Assembly: GCA_017398555.1 (NCBI GenBank)
Contig: JAFQFV010000013.1
Coordinates: 1 to 38,564, forward strand
DNA: 38,564 bases
Direction: 5' to 3'
DNA from: Alistipes sp.
GTDB lineage: Bacteria; Bacteroidota; Bacteroidia; Bacteroidales; Rikenellaceae
The number at the start of each line of letters is the position of its first letter. Position 1 is the first letter of the stretch. Both the position numbers and the translations under genes were made by a program. The notes under the pieces are model-generated. The model was given only the letters and a program-made list of their open reading frames with translations. It ran no database searches and was not told the DNA's origin. This document shows, in pieces, positions 24,276-32,710 of the stretch.

Positions 24276-24851
24276 ATGAACAAGAAAAACACTGAAAATC
24301 AGGAGATTAAAGACCAGACAACAGTAAGCGAGGATGTAGATACCTCGGCTACAGATAACGCGACATCGGACAATATGGCAGACCAGGCCGAGGCTGAGGC
24401 TGACACTGTGGCAGAGAAGAGTGCAGAGGAGCTTATCGATTGGAAGGATCAGTATATCCGTCTTCAGGCAGAGTTCGACAACTACCGCAAGCGCACCATC
24501 CGCGAGAAGATGGATTTGATACAGAGTGGCGGCAGTGACATTCTCAAGGCGATACTCCCTATTTTGGATGATATGCAGCGTGCTACTGCAGCATCCGAAA
24601 AGAGCGATGATATCAACGCTCTGCGTGAGGGTGAGCGTCTTGTTGTGCAGAAGTTTATCGACACCCTGCGTCAAAAGAAGGTGGTGGAGATTGAGGCCCT
24701 CGATTGTCCGTTCGATGAGAATCTGCACGAGGCTGTAGCCCGTTTTGCGGCAGGCGAGGAGAAGAAGGGCAAGGTAATCGACGTTATCGAGCGTGGATAT
24801 ATGCTCGGTGACAAGGTATTGCGTTTTGCAAAGGTTGTTGTGGGTGAGTAA
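24276..24851 (+). CDS. grpE: GrpE nucleotide-exchange factor
   Basis: The 191-residue cytosolic co-chaperone releases ADP from DnaK. An acidic, disordered N-terminus (about 1-50) is followed by a long helix for dimerisation (WKDQYIRLQAEFDNYRKRT at about 55-73). The C-terminal beta domain carries the family signature FDENLHEAVARF and DVIERGYMLGDKVLRFAKVVV at the end. It is followed 12 bases later by dnaJ. The dnaK gene is not in the window. No CIRCE or other heat-shock operator was seen upstream, so its control is unclear; it may be read through from lptD. Confidence 0.96.
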   Translation: MNKKNTENQEIKDQTTVSEDVDTSATDNATSDNMADQAEAEADTVAEKSAEELIDWKDQYIRLQAEFDNYRKRTIREKMDLIQSGGSDILKAILPILDDMQRATAASEKSDDINALREGERLVVQKFIDTLRQKKVVEIEALDCPFDENLHEAVARFAAGEEKKGKVIDVIERGYMLGDKVLRFAKVVVGE

Positions 24852-24863
24852 TGATGTACTATT

Positions 24864-26030
24864 ATGGCAGAAAAGAGAGATTACTACGAGGTACTTGGCG
24901 TTGAGAAGAATGCCAATGCCGACGAGATAAAGAAGGCGTATAGAAAGACTGCGCTGAAATACCATCCCGACCGTAATCCTGATAATAAGGAGGCCGAGGA
25001 GAAGTTCAAGGAGGCTGCAGAGGCATACGATGTCCTCTCCAACCCCGACAAGCGCGCACGTTATGACCAATTCGGTCACGCAGGCATGAATGGTGGTGCC
25101 GGCGGTGGCTTTGGTGGTTTCAGCGGCGGCGGATTCTCTATGGAGGATATCTTCTCGCAGTTTGGAGATATTTTCGGCGGCGGTTTCGGCTTTGGTGGCG
25201 GCTCACGCGCTCGTAGTCCGAAGGTTAATCGCGGCTCGGATATTCGCGTAAGGGTCAGCCTGACACTTGAGGAGATTGCTAATGGCGTAACAAAGAAGCT
25301 CAAGCTCAATAAGAACATCGCTTGTGATGCTTGTGGCGGTAGCGGTGCCAAGGATGCCTCTGCACGTGTAACTTGTACCAACTGTAACGGTTCGGGTATG
25401 GTTACACAGATTCAGAATACATTCTTCGGCCGTATGCAGTCGCAGAGTGTCTGCCCTGTATGTGGTGGTCAGGGTACTGTCATCAAGGATAAGTGTAGCA
25501 AGTGTGCCGGCGAGGGTTACACAAAGGGCAGCGAGGTTGTCGAGTTCAACATTCCTGCCGGTGTTGCCGAGGGTATGATGATTACCGTTTCGGGCAAGGG
25601 TAATGCAGCTCGTCAAGGTGGAGTAAATGGAGATCTGCTCGTAGTTATCGAGGAGCAGGAGGATCCGCGCTTTATTCGTGACGGTGCAAACCTTATCCAC
25701 AATCTGACAATTCCTGTCACTACAGCTCTTGCAGGTGGCGAGGTCGAGGTACCGACAATCACAGGCAAGGCGAAGATAAATATCGCCCAGGGTACACAGG
25801 CGGGCAAGGTACTTCGTCTGCGTGGCAAGGGTCTGCCGGCAATCAACAGCTACGGCAGCTATAACGGCACAGGTGATCTGCTCGTTGTAGTCGATATCGC
25901 TATGCCGACATCTCTTAACTCGGAGGAGAAGGAGCTTATTGCAAAGCTCTCGCAGATGCCACACTTCCGCAATCCGGAGAAGGGTAATAAGCAGAACATC
26001 TTTGAACGAATGAAAGACTTCTTCAACTAA
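24864..26030 (+). CDS. dnaJ: Chaperone DnaJ
   Basis: The 388-residue type I J-protein is complete. The J domain (1-70) contains HPD in YHPDRNPD and a [10 protein letters not shown] end. A Gly/Phe-rich stretch (about 72-120) precedes four zinc-binding CxxCxGxG-type repeats ([32 protein letters not shown]) between about 155 and 215. The C-terminal substrate-binding domains follow. It stimulates DnaK ATPase and delivers unfolded clients. It lies directly downstream of grpE and one base before the small membrane-protein gene at 26032, so the set is probably one transcript. Confidence 0.97.
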   Translation: MAEKRDYYEVLGVEKNANADEIKKAYRKTALKYHPDRNPDNKEAEEKFKEAAEAYDVLSNPDKRARYDQFGHAGMNGGAGGGFGGFSGGGFSMEDIFSQFGDIFGGGFGFGGGSRARSPKVNRGSDIRVRVSLTLEEIANGVTKKLKLNKNIACDACGGSGAKDASARVTCTNCNGSGMVTQIQNTFFGRMQSQSVCPVCGGQGTVIKDKCSKCAGEGYTKGSEVVEFNIPAGVAEGMMITVSGKGNAARQGGVNGDLLVVIEEQEDPRFIRDGANLIHNLTIPVTTALAGGEVEVPTITGKAKINIAQGTQAGKVLRLRGKGLPAINSYGSYNGTGDLLVVVDIAMPTSLNSEEKELIAKLSQMPHFRNPEKGNKQNIFERMKDFFN

Positions 26031-26031
26031 T

Positions 26032-26445
26032 ATGGGACTATTTTCACCGCCTAAAAAGCACGCCAACAAATTCAATTACATACCTCGCTACTACGACCCC
26101 GAGAAGGAGCGTCGTGAGCAGCGTCGTCGTGAGTTGAGAGGTCAGAGCGCAGATGACGATACCCCATACGCACCGGGTAAGTATATCCGTACCGTTCGTG
26201 AGGCACGTGCCGAGCGCAAGGCGCAGCAGAAGGCTGACAATAGCGGCACACCGCGTGCGTTGATGATATTCGGCGTGGCGATTATAATTATTGTAGCCTA
26301 CATGCTCGTTCCGCGCATTGTGAACATTATCACTATGGCGGGCAAGAAGAGTGACCCAACCGTTGAACAGTCTAAACTGGATAACGAGACATTCAACCCA
26401 TATACACCAATTACCATCGTACCAAACGACTACCAAGAGCAGTAA
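26032..26445 (+). CDS. Small membrane protein, conserved-type hypothetical, upstream of mutL
   Basis: The 137-residue product has a highly charged N-terminal half (DPEKERREQRRRELR and EARAERKAQQ), one hydrophobic helix (ALMIFGVAIIIIVAYMLV at about 76-93) and a 40-residue outer tail rich in Asn, Thr and Pro. The arrangement predicts a single-pass inner-membrane protein with a basic cytosolic domain that could bind nucleic acid or phospholipid headgroups. I do not recognise a domain. It starts one base after the dnaJ stop and ends 6 bases before mutL, so translational coupling in the same operon is likely. Confidence 0.75.
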   Translation: MGLFSPPKKHANKFNYIPRYYDPEKERREQRRRELRGQSADDDTPYAPGKYIRTVREARAERKAQQKADNSGTPRALMIFGVAIIIIVAYMLVPRIVNIITMAGKKSDPTVEQSKLDNETFNPYTPITIVPNDYQEQ

Positions 26446-26451
26446 CCGACT

Positions 26452-28302
26452 ATGGCTGACAAGATTCGACTACTACCTGAGATTATCTCCAACCAGATTA
26501 AGGCGGGAGAGGTTGTTGAGTACCCATCATCTGCGATTAAGGAGATGGTGGAGAATGCTATTGATGCAGGGGCAACGAAGGTTACCGTAAACTTCTCAAA
26601 CGGAGGTCGTGACCTTATTCAGATTATAGACAATGGTTGTGGTATGTCGCCAAGCGATGCGCGTATGGCCTTTGAGTGTCATGCAACAAGTAAGATTCGC
26701 GAGTTAGACGACATCTACGCCCTTGACACTTTCGGTTTCCGTGGCGAGGCACTTGCCTCTATCGCCTCTATTGCTCAGGTTGAACTTATCACTCGTCAGG
26801 CTGATGCGGAGATTGGCACTAAGGTGGTCATCAATGGCGGCGAGTTTGTCAGTCAAACACCCGTTGCTGCACCTGTAGGCTCACAGTTCTTAGTCAAAAA
26901 TATATTCTACAACACCCCTGGCAGGCGTAAGTTTATCGACGACCGCCAGTCGCAGTTGCCAAATATGATTAAGACCGAGTTCCGTCGTGTTGCTCTCTGC
27001 CACCCAGAGGTAAGTATGGAGCTGTTGTCGGACAAGGCTATGGTCTATTCGTTGCCAAAGGCCTCACTACTTGAGCGCATTGTCGGCATTATCGGTCCTA
27101 CGGCAAAGAAGAGCCTTATCGAGGTGGGTGTAGAGACCTCTATCGCCAAGATTGAGGGTTATATCTCTCGCGCATCGGCAGCCAAGGTCAGAGCCGACCA
27201 ATATCTCTTTGTCAATGGCCGCTACTTCAAATCGCCATACCTTAATAAGGCTGTGGCGAAGGCTTACGAGCACCTTATTCCGAATGGCTCGCAGCCATCG
27301 TTCTTCATATATCTTACCGTCAATCCTGATAGAGTGGATGTCAATGTTCACGCACAGAAGATTGAGGTGCGTTTTGCCGATACCGATGCCATTTGGCAGA
27401 TTATCAATGCGGCTGTTCGTGAGGCACTTGCCAAGACAGGCTCTGTGCCGATGATGGACTTTGAGGCAGAGGATTTGATAGATATACCTGTGGCAACTAC
27501 CGATGTTATCTACCAAATGCCCAAAGCGACAACCTGCGATAATTACAATCCATTCGCCTCAGAGGGTGGAAACAGCGAGACCCGTCCGATAAAGAGCACT
27601 CTATCCGATTCGGGCTACGACTTTATAAATCGCACGGCGGAGATGGACTTCTCGCTACCGCCAATATCGGGTAGTGATGAGTTCGATATTATCGAGTCCG
27701 AGCCTGCGGAGCAGTATCTTGAACTTGAGTCGGCTGTCGATACCACAATCAGTGCCGTACACTACATTGGTCGCCGCTACGCCTCAATGATGGTTGGTGG
27801 CGTATTGTGCGCCATTGACCTTACAAGAGCCCGCGAGCGAATACTCTTTGACCGTTACAGCGCCCTACTTGATGGTGGCAAGAGCATATCGCAGCAGCTA
27901 CTCTTCCCACAGACCCTTACCCTATCCGAGGCGGAGTTCTCTCTGCTTGAGGAGTGGATGGTCGATTTTGCGGCACTCGGCTTTGACATTTCACTTCAAA
28001 GCGGTTGTACGATAAATATCAACGGCATACCTGCCGAGCTTAGTGCCGAGCGCATAGATATTGCCATCTACGAGCTATTGCAGAGCCTTGCGTTGCCACA
28101 CGAGGTGGAGAGTATGCGCCGTGAGCAGATGGCTCTCACACTTGCAAAGAGCGAGGCGGCAAAGCGTGTGCAGTACTCACAAGCCGACGCAGAGGCTATT
28201 GCCGAGCAACTGATGGCCTGCAAAGAGCATAAGACATCGCCTTCGGGCAAGACTATTATTACATATATAACACTTGACGATATACAACAAAAATTAGCAT
28301 AG
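26452..28302 (+). CDS. mutL: DNA mismatch repair protein MutL
   Basis: The 616-residue product has an N-terminal GHKL ATPase: IKAGEVVEYPSSAIKEMVENAIDAGAT at about 15-41, DNGCGM at about 62-67 and FGFRGEALASI at about 96-106. A transducer domain and a linker of low conservation (about 340-430) follow, then a C-terminal dimerisation domain. MutL couples mismatch recognition by MutS to strand removal. In the C-terminal domain, the place of the endonuclease motif DQHAxxExxxxE reads DLTRARERILFD, and the last metal motif (CPHGRP elsewhere) reads SPSGKT. Latent nicking activity is therefore doubtful. It precedes the rhomboid gene by 7 bases. Confidence 0.95.
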   Translation: MADKIRLLPEIISNQIKAGEVVEYPSSAIKEMVENAIDAGATKVTVNFSNGGRDLIQIIDNGCGMSPSDARMAFECHATSKIRELDDIYALDTFGFRGEALASIASIAQVELITRQADAEIGTKVVINGGEFVSQTPVAAPVGSQFLVKNIFYNTPGRRKFIDDRQSQLPNMIKTEFRRVALCHPEVSMELLSDKAMVYSLPKASLLERIVGIIGPTAKKSLIEVGVETSIAKIEGYISRASAAKVRADQYLFVNGRYFKSPYLNKAVAKAYEHLIPNGSQPSFFIYLTVNPDRVDVNVHAQKIEVRFADTDAIWQIINAAVREALAKTGSVPMMDFEAEDLIDIPVATTDVIYQMPKATTCDNYNPFASEGGNSETRPIKSTLSDSGYDFINRTAEMDFSLPPISGSDEFDIIESEPAEQYLELESAVDTTISAVHYIGRRYASMMVGGVLCAIDLTRARERILFDRYSALLDGGKSISQQLLFPQTLTLSEAEFSLLEEWMVDFAALGFDISLQSGCTININGIPAELSAERIDIAIYELLQSLALPHEVESMRREQMALTLAKSEAAKRVQYSQADAEAIAEQLMACKEHKTSPSGKTIITYITLDDIQQKLA

Positions 28303-28309
28303 ACGTACG

Positions 28310-28927
28310 ATGAATATAAATCCGGCATTTAAGACCCCGCCTGTGGTCAAAAACCTCATAATAGCAAACTGTCTGCTATTCCTTGCGACCTACCTCATTC
28401 CGAGTGTAAATTCGCTGTTGGGGCAGTACGGACAACTCTTCTGGGTGGGCTCTCCACGCTTCCATCTCTACCAGTTTGTCAGCTATATGTTCCTGCATGG
28501 TAGTTTCAGCCACCTCTTCTTCAATATGTTTGCCCTATGGATGTTCGGACGCACATTGGAGTATGAGTTGGGAGCGCGCCGTTTCCTTATCTACTACCTT
28601 GTCTGCGGTATCGGTGCAGCTCTGTTCCAGATACTTGTTGCCTGGGTTGCAGGTGAGTACTACTTCACAATGATTGGAGCATCAGGTGCAACGATGGGTC
28701 TTCTGATGGCCTTTGGTGTTATGCCCCCGAATAACCAGATATTTATCTTCCCATTCCCTATGCCGATTAAGGCGAAGTGGTTTGTTATCGGATATATCAT
28801 CTTGGAGGTTGTCCAGGGCTGGGGTGTTGCAGGCGATGGTATTGCGCACTTTGCACACGTTGGCGGTATGCTCTGGGGCTGGGCTCTGCTCCACTACTGG
28901 AAAAATAGGCACATTATTTGGTTTTAA
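28310..28927 (+). CDS. Rhomboid-family intramembrane serine protease
   Basis: The 205-residue polytopic membrane protein has about six hydrophobic segments. The rhomboid signatures are all present: HLFFNMFALWMFG (the conserved His/Asn in the second helix), the catalytic serine in MIGASGATMGLL (about 124-135) and the catalytic histidine in HFAHVGGMLWGW near residue 183. It cleaves transmembrane substrates within the lipid bilayer; the substrate is unknown. It is followed 9 bases later by an EEP-family gene, a neighbour arrangement that I believe recurs in Bacteroidota. Confidence 0.93.
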   Translation: MNINPAFKTPPVVKNLIIANCLLFLATYLIPSVNSLLGQYGQLFWVGSPRFHLYQFVSYMFLHGSFSHLFFNMFALWMFGRTLEYELGARRFLIYYLVCGIGAALFQILVAWVAGEYYFTMIGASGATMGLLMAFGVMPPNNQIFIFPFPMPIKAKWFVIGYIILEVVQGWGVAGDGIAHFAHVGGMLWGWALLHYWKNRHIIWF

Positions 28928-28936
28928 GGGTTAGTA

Positions 28937-30070
28937 ATGGCACGTACAAACGGCAATATATATCGCGACTACCGCAAAGGCAAGACGAAGCACAAGAGGA
29001 GTTTCAGCCTCTCGCTATTGCTATTCATTTGGGATATAGTAATGGTGGGCGTGCTCTTTTTGTTGGCTGCCGCGACCATTATCTGCGTAGTTACACCAAA
29101 TAGCGCACCTGAGCGACTGGGTATATTCTCTGTCGTTGTGCTCGGTGCACCTATTATATATATGTTAATGCTCATCACCACCCTCTATTGGGCACTGCGC
29201 TGGAGGTGGAGCTTGGCATTTATATCATTTGTATTCCTCTTTATCGGCACGCTCTCTGTGGGTAAATATTACCGTGCAGACTTCAAGCAGGATGCCGATA
29301 GTAAGTTACCATCAAGAGCTATCAAGGTGATGAGTTACAACATCGCCAACTCAAACAACCAATCTCTTGTCGATACTATCGCCCTGCACCGCCCTACCAT
29401 TCTCTGCCTACAGGAGTATAAGTCGGGAGCCGAGGAGGTGTGGCAGCGTTTAGGCGATAAATATACCACTACGGCAAATGGCAAGAGTGACTTTTCGTGC
29501 GAGATATTCACAAACCAGCGCATACTCAAGCAGGGTCGCATAGACTCTCTGCCACGTTTTAACGCTATATGGGCAGATATTTTGGTGGATAAAGATACTA
29601 TTCGCGTCATCAACCTGCATCTGCAATCGACAACAATCACGGCGCAAGATATAGAGTTTGTCGAGGGCCACAAGTACGTTCTTGACACAGCCCGCAACCA
29701 TAAGATAAAGAGAATTACAGACAAACTTGTCGAGAATACCGTCTATCGTAGCAATCAGGCAAAGAAGGTGCGTGAGTTTATCGACCAAAACAGAGATAAA
29801 AAACTCATTGTCTGCGGAGACTTTAACGATGTACCGCTCTCGTTTAGCTACAATGTTATCGCAGAGCCACTTGTAAATACATTCGTTGCAGCAGGCTCTG
29901 GTTATACCTATACCTTCGACGGCTTCTTTAAGTTGCTGGCTATCGACCATATGCTCGTTTCGGAGCAATTTGACGTACTCTCATATCAGGTCGATTATAC
30001 AATGGATGAGTCAGACCACTACCCTGTAATATCAAGGCTTAAAATAGATAAGAAGAACAATAAACAATAA
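28937..30070 (+). CDS. Membrane-anchored endonuclease/exonuclease/phosphatase-family protein
   Basis: The 377-residue product has a basic N-terminus and three hydrophobic helices in the first 110 residues (LLLFIWDIVMVGVLFLLAAA, shown by residues about 27-46; then two more). An EEP catalytic domain follows with VMSYNIAN, CLQEYKS, the CGDFND motif and a final SDHYPV containing the catalytic Asp-His. Members hydrolyse phosphodiester or phosphomonoester bonds in nucleic acids, lipids or phosphoinositides. With a membrane anchor and a rhomboid neighbour, an extracytoplasmic or lipid substrate is plausible but unproven. A YhcH-family gene follows 13 bases later. Confidence 0.88.
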   Translation: MARTNGNIYRDYRKGKTKHKRSFSLSLLLFIWDIVMVGVLFLLAAATIICVVTPNSAPERLGIFSVVVLGAPIIYMLMLITTLYWALRWRWSLAFISFVFLFIGTLSVGKYYRADFKQDADSKLPSRAIKVMSYNIANSNNQSLVDTIALHRPTILCLQEYKSGAEEVWQRLGDKYTTTANGKSDFSCEIFTNQRILKQGRIDSLPRFNAIWADILVDKDTIRVINLHLQSTTITAQDIEFVEGHKYVLDTARNHKIKRITDKLVENTVYRSNQAKKVREFIDQNRDKKLIVCGDFNDVPLSFSYNVIAEPLVNTFVAAGSGYTYTFDGFFKLLAIDHMLVSEQFDVLSYQVDYTMDESDHYPVISRLKIDKKNNKQ

Positions 30071-30083
30071 AGATACACAGATT

Positions 30084-30536
30084 ATGATTTTAGATTCTAT
30101 CAAAAATGCGGAGCTCTACTATCCGCTCAACCCACGCTTTAAGGCAGCCTTCGACTTTTTGGCTGAGTGCAACCCTAAGACTATCGCTGTCGGCAGACAC
30201 GACATTATCGAGGGTGAGGTGTTTGTAAATGTTATGGAGATTGACCTCAAACCTCGCTACGAGGCACTGCTTGAGGTGCACGATAAGTATATCGACATTC
30301 AGGTAATTATCGGCGGTGCAACTAAGGAGGAGTTCGGCTGGTCAGAGCGCAAGGATTGCAAGAAGGCAAAGGGCGAGTTCGACACCGAGAAGGATGTGCA
30401 GTTCTATACCGACGAGCCACAGGTATTCTATACCATGCGCGAGGGTCAGTTCTCAATCCTCTATCCTGAAGATGCCCACGCCCCAATGCTCGGCACTGGC
30501 AAAATCAAGAAGATGATCTTCAAGATTTTGAAATAG
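30084..30536 (+). CDS. YhcH/YjgK/YiaL (DUF386) family protein
   Basis: The 150-residue cytosolic protein of the cupin-like DUF386 family is recognised by EVFVNVMEIDLKPR followed by EVHDKYIDIQVIIGG (residues about 68-82) and FSILYPEDAHAPML, with a Lys near the end (IKKMIFKIL). Relatives include YhcH, linked to sialic acid metabolism, and EbgC/YiaL-like proteins that may act as sugar mutarotases or metal-dependent sugar-processing enzymes. No sugar operon surrounds it. Its 3' end is marked by the cloverleaf-like terminator element at 30543-30654. Confidence 0.88.
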   Translation: MILDSIKNAELYYPLNPRFKAAFDFLAECNPKTIAVGRHDIIEGEVFVNVMEIDLKPRYEALLEVHDKYIDIQVIIGGATKEEFGWSERKDCKKAKGEFDTEKDVQFYTDEPQVFYTMREGQFSILYPEDAHAPMLGTGKIKKMIFKILK

Positions 30537-30542
30537 CCGTTA

Positions 30543-30654
30543 CGGATTTAGGATAGCCGTAGGCTATTCAATAAAATAAAACCCTTCACTTTCAAGCGAG
30601 CTTGAGTGAGGGGTTTTCTTTTATTGCGCTATCTTCGATAGCATCCTAAATCCG
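30543..30654. repeat. Cloverleaf-like intergenic element (bidirectional terminator), copy 1
   Basis: A perfect 12-bp outer inverted repeat (30543-30554 with 30643-30654) encloses three arms. The left hairpin is ATAGCC/GGCTAT (30553-30558 with 30562-30567). The long central hairpin (30569-30626) has outer AT-rich stem CAATAAAA/TTTTATTG and AAAACCC/GGGTTTT. The right hairpin is GCTATC/GATAGC (30628-30633 with 30637-30642). The apex of the central arm (30584-30610) matches 38481-38507 at 26 of 27 bases. The A-tract before and T-tract after the central arm make it a terminator in both directions between the convergent YhcH-family gene and gpmI. Confidence 0.85.
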
Positions 30655-30933
30655 AGAATGGCTGATGCTAAAACTATACAAAAATATTTACATTCCCTCC
30701 AAACCTCCCTTTAATCCACCTAAAGGTGGCTTTTCCTCCTTCGCACCTCGGCATAGTCTGCAAGCAGCCTCTGCTCTCGGCTTGGCGTCGGTTGAAAAAA
30801 GGGGGCTTAGTCGCTTCGCTCCGGGTGCACAAATTTTTCGGGTTTCCGAGCTACGCAGTACAGCTAACGCAGTAAAATAGCTAATAGCTAAAAGTCAAAA
30901 GCACTCACATCTTGCACTCAGTTCAATCTGTGC
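30655..30933. other. Intergenic spacer without a recognised gene
   Basis: This holds only a small palindrome (CCACCT-AA-AGGTGG at 30716-30729) and GC-rich, low-quality open frames. The composition resembles the other spacers at 4130-4400 and 38330-38430. No promoter, RNA or coding region could be supported. Confidence 0.5.
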
Positions 30934-30935
30934 AC

Positions 30936-31064
30936 GATTTTATCGTCAGAGTGGTGTAGTTGCGGGGCATCGTGAAAAAAATCAGTCGCGGATAGTACAA
31001 AACGTACAGTCGCGACTGATTTTTGAGGGATGTGCCGCAAATGCGCCACTATCACGATAAAATC
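30936..31064. repeat. Three-tier nested palindrome, terminator of gpmI
   Basis: The outer tier is GATTTTATCGT/ACGATAAAATC (30936-30946 with 31054-31064, perfect). The middle tier is 30950-30965 with 31035-31050 (13 of 16 paired). The inner tier is a perfect 14-bp stem, 30977-30990 with 31011-31024, flanked by A and T tracts and holding a further GTAC/GTAC pair in its loop. On the minus strand the inner stem followed by TTTTTTT serves as the intrinsic terminator of gpmI, which stops at 31075; the outer tiers go beyond what a terminator needs. Confidence 0.82.
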
Positions 31065-31074
31065 ACGATAAAAC

Positions 31075-32601
31075 CTACTTCAGGGTAACCAAAGAGTGAC
31101 CTGTCATCTCACTTGGCTGCTCAACGCCCATCAGGGTCAGTACGGTTGGAGCAACGTCGGCGAGGATACCGTTCTCAACCTTTGCTACGCGATCTGAAAC
31201 GACTACGACAGGTACAGGGTTGAGTGAGTGAGCGGTATTTGGTGTACCATCAGGGTTGATTGCGTTATCTGCGTTACCGTGGTCAGCAATCATAACTACC
31301 TCATAGCCATTTGCCTTTGCAGCGGTAACAACCTTCTCTACACAGCTATCTACAGCCTTTACAGCCTTCTCAATAGCCTCATAGATACCTGTGTGGCCCA
31401 CCATATCGCCATTTGCGAAGTTAAGACAGATGAAGTCATACTTCTGCTCACCGAGAGCAACTACGAGCTTATCTGCTACCTCGTATGCGCTCATCTCAGG
31501 CTGAAGGTCGTATGTAGCTACCTTTGGAGAGGCAACGAGGATACGGCTCTCGCCTGCAAACTCAGCCTCACGACCACCATTGAGGAAGAATGTCACGTGG
31601 GCGTACTTCTCAGTCTCAGCGATACAAAGCTGCTTAAGGCCGAGGTTTGAGACTACCTCACCAATAGTGTTATTTACATTCTCCTTATCGAAGAGGATGT
31701 GCAGACCTGTGAAAGATGCATCATAAGGAGTCATACAGCAGTAGTAGAGCGGCATGGTGTACATACCCTGCTCCGGCATATCCTGCTGTGTGAGTGCAAC
31801 GGTAATCTCACGAGCACGGTCGTTACGGTAGTTGAAGAAGATAACCATATCATTTGGCTTAATAGTGCCTACAGGGTTACCATTCTCATCTACGCGAACA
31901 ATAGGCTTAACGAACTCATCGGTAACGCCCTCGTCATAAGACTTCTGCATAGCTGCAACCATATCTGTAGCCTTCTCGCCAACACCCTCAACGAGCTGGT
32001 CATAAGCAACCTTTACACGCTCCCAACGCTTATCACGGTCCATTGCATAGTAGCGGCCAATGATAGAGGCGATAGTGCCTGCAGAGCCCTTCAAGTGGTT
32101 CTCTAAAGCCTCAATAAAGCCCTTACCGCTCTTCGGGTCGGTATCACGGCCATCCATAAAGCAGTGAACGTATGTATTCTCAATGCCATAGTGCTTGCTG
32201 ATATCGCAGAGCTTGAAGAGGTGGTCGAGTGAAGAGTGCACGCCACCGTCAGAGGTAAGACCCATAAAGTGAACATTCACACCATTTGCCTTTGCATACT
32301 CAAAAGCAGCAACAACCTCAGGGTTAGCAAGGATTGAGTTATCACGACAAGCGCGGTTAATCTTTACAAGATCCTGATATACTACGCGACCTGCACCGAT
32401 ATTGAGGTGGCCCACCTCCGAGTTACCCATCTGACCCTCCGGAAGACCTACATTCTCGCCATCTGTACGAAGCTCAGCGTGTGGGTAGGCTGCTGTCAGG
32501 TCGTTAATAAACTGTGGATTGGTTGAGTAGATAGCATCTGACTTTGTGTGGTTACCTATTCCCCATCCATCAAGAATCATCAATAATACTTTGTTTGCCA
32601 T
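31075..32601 (-). CDS. gpmI: 2,3-bisphosphoglycerate-independent phosphoglycerate mutase
   Basis: The 508-residue manganese enzyme of the alkaline-phosphatase superfamily interconverts 3- and 2-phosphoglycerate in glycolysis. Motifs include [10 protein letters not shown] (first metal aspartate, about 7-16), the phospho-acceptor serine in [16 protein letters not shown] (about 57-72), [24 protein letters not shown] and the C-terminal metal site [12 protein letters not shown] followed by TAHSLNPVP. The length agrees with the family (about 510). It lies 109 bases downstream of alaS, separated by a palindromic element, and has a strong terminator at 30936-31064. No separate promoter is obvious, so co-transcription with alaS is possible. 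Confidence 0.97.
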   Translation of the reverse strand: MANKVLLMILDGWGIGNHTKSDAIYSTNPQFINDLTAAYPHAELRTDGENVGLPEGQMGNSEVGHLNIGAGRVVYQDLVKINRACRDNSILANPEVVAAFEYAKANGVNVHFMGLTSDGGVHSSLDHLFKLCDISKHYGIENTYVHCFMDGRDTDPKSGKGFIEALENHLKGSAGTIASIIGRYYAMDRDKRWERVKVAYDQLVEGVGEKATDMVAAMQKSYDEGVTDEFVKPIVRVDENGNPVGTIKPNDMVIFFNYRNDRAREITVALTQQDMPEQGMYTMPLYYCCMTPYDASFTGLHILFDKENVNNTIGEVVSNLGLKQLCIAETEKYAHVTFFLNGGREAEFAGESRILVASPKVATYDLQPEMSAYEVADKLVVALGEQKYDFICLNFANGDMVGHTGIYEAIEKAVKAVDSCVEKVVTAAKANGYEVVMIADHGNADNAINPDGTPNTAHSLNPVPVVVVSDRVAKVENGILADVAPTVLTLMGVEQPSEMTGHSLVTLK

Positions 32602-32645
32602 ATTATTTTTCAGTTTTACTTTTGTAACAATATCTAAAATCTAAA

Positions 32646-32707
32646 ATTGCTTTTAAGTGAGGGATTTCAAGGGCGAGCGTAACGCCGAAATCACCACTTA
32701 AAACAAT
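32646..32707. repeat. Multi-tier palindrome between alaS and gpmI
   Basis: The outer stem pairs ATTGCTTTTAAGTG (from 32646) with CACTTAAAACAAT (32695-32707), with one bulged base. Inside lie GATTTC/GAAATC (32663-32668 with 32687-32692) and GGCG/CGCC (32672-32675 with 32683-32686). The words GAGGGATTT and GAGCGTAACGC-GAAAT also occur, in the same order, in the tandem repeat at 7911-8128. Confidence 0.75.
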
Positions 32708-32710
32708 CTT

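Noticed and set aside
24213-25079. 288-codon minus-strand open frame opposite grpE and dnaJ
   Set aside because: It overlaps two well-recognised genes on the plus strand, has no family features, and its leucine/isoleucine-rich translation is what the antisense of these codons gives.
25203-26075. 290-codon minus-strand open frame opposite dnaJ
   Set aside because: It is antisense to the DnaJ zinc-finger and C-terminal domains; no signal peptide, motif or promoter.
30665-30880. 71-codon plus-strand frame downstream of the cloverleaf element
   Set aside because: Intergenic repeat-like sequence with a Pro/Lys/Gly-rich, feature-poor translation.
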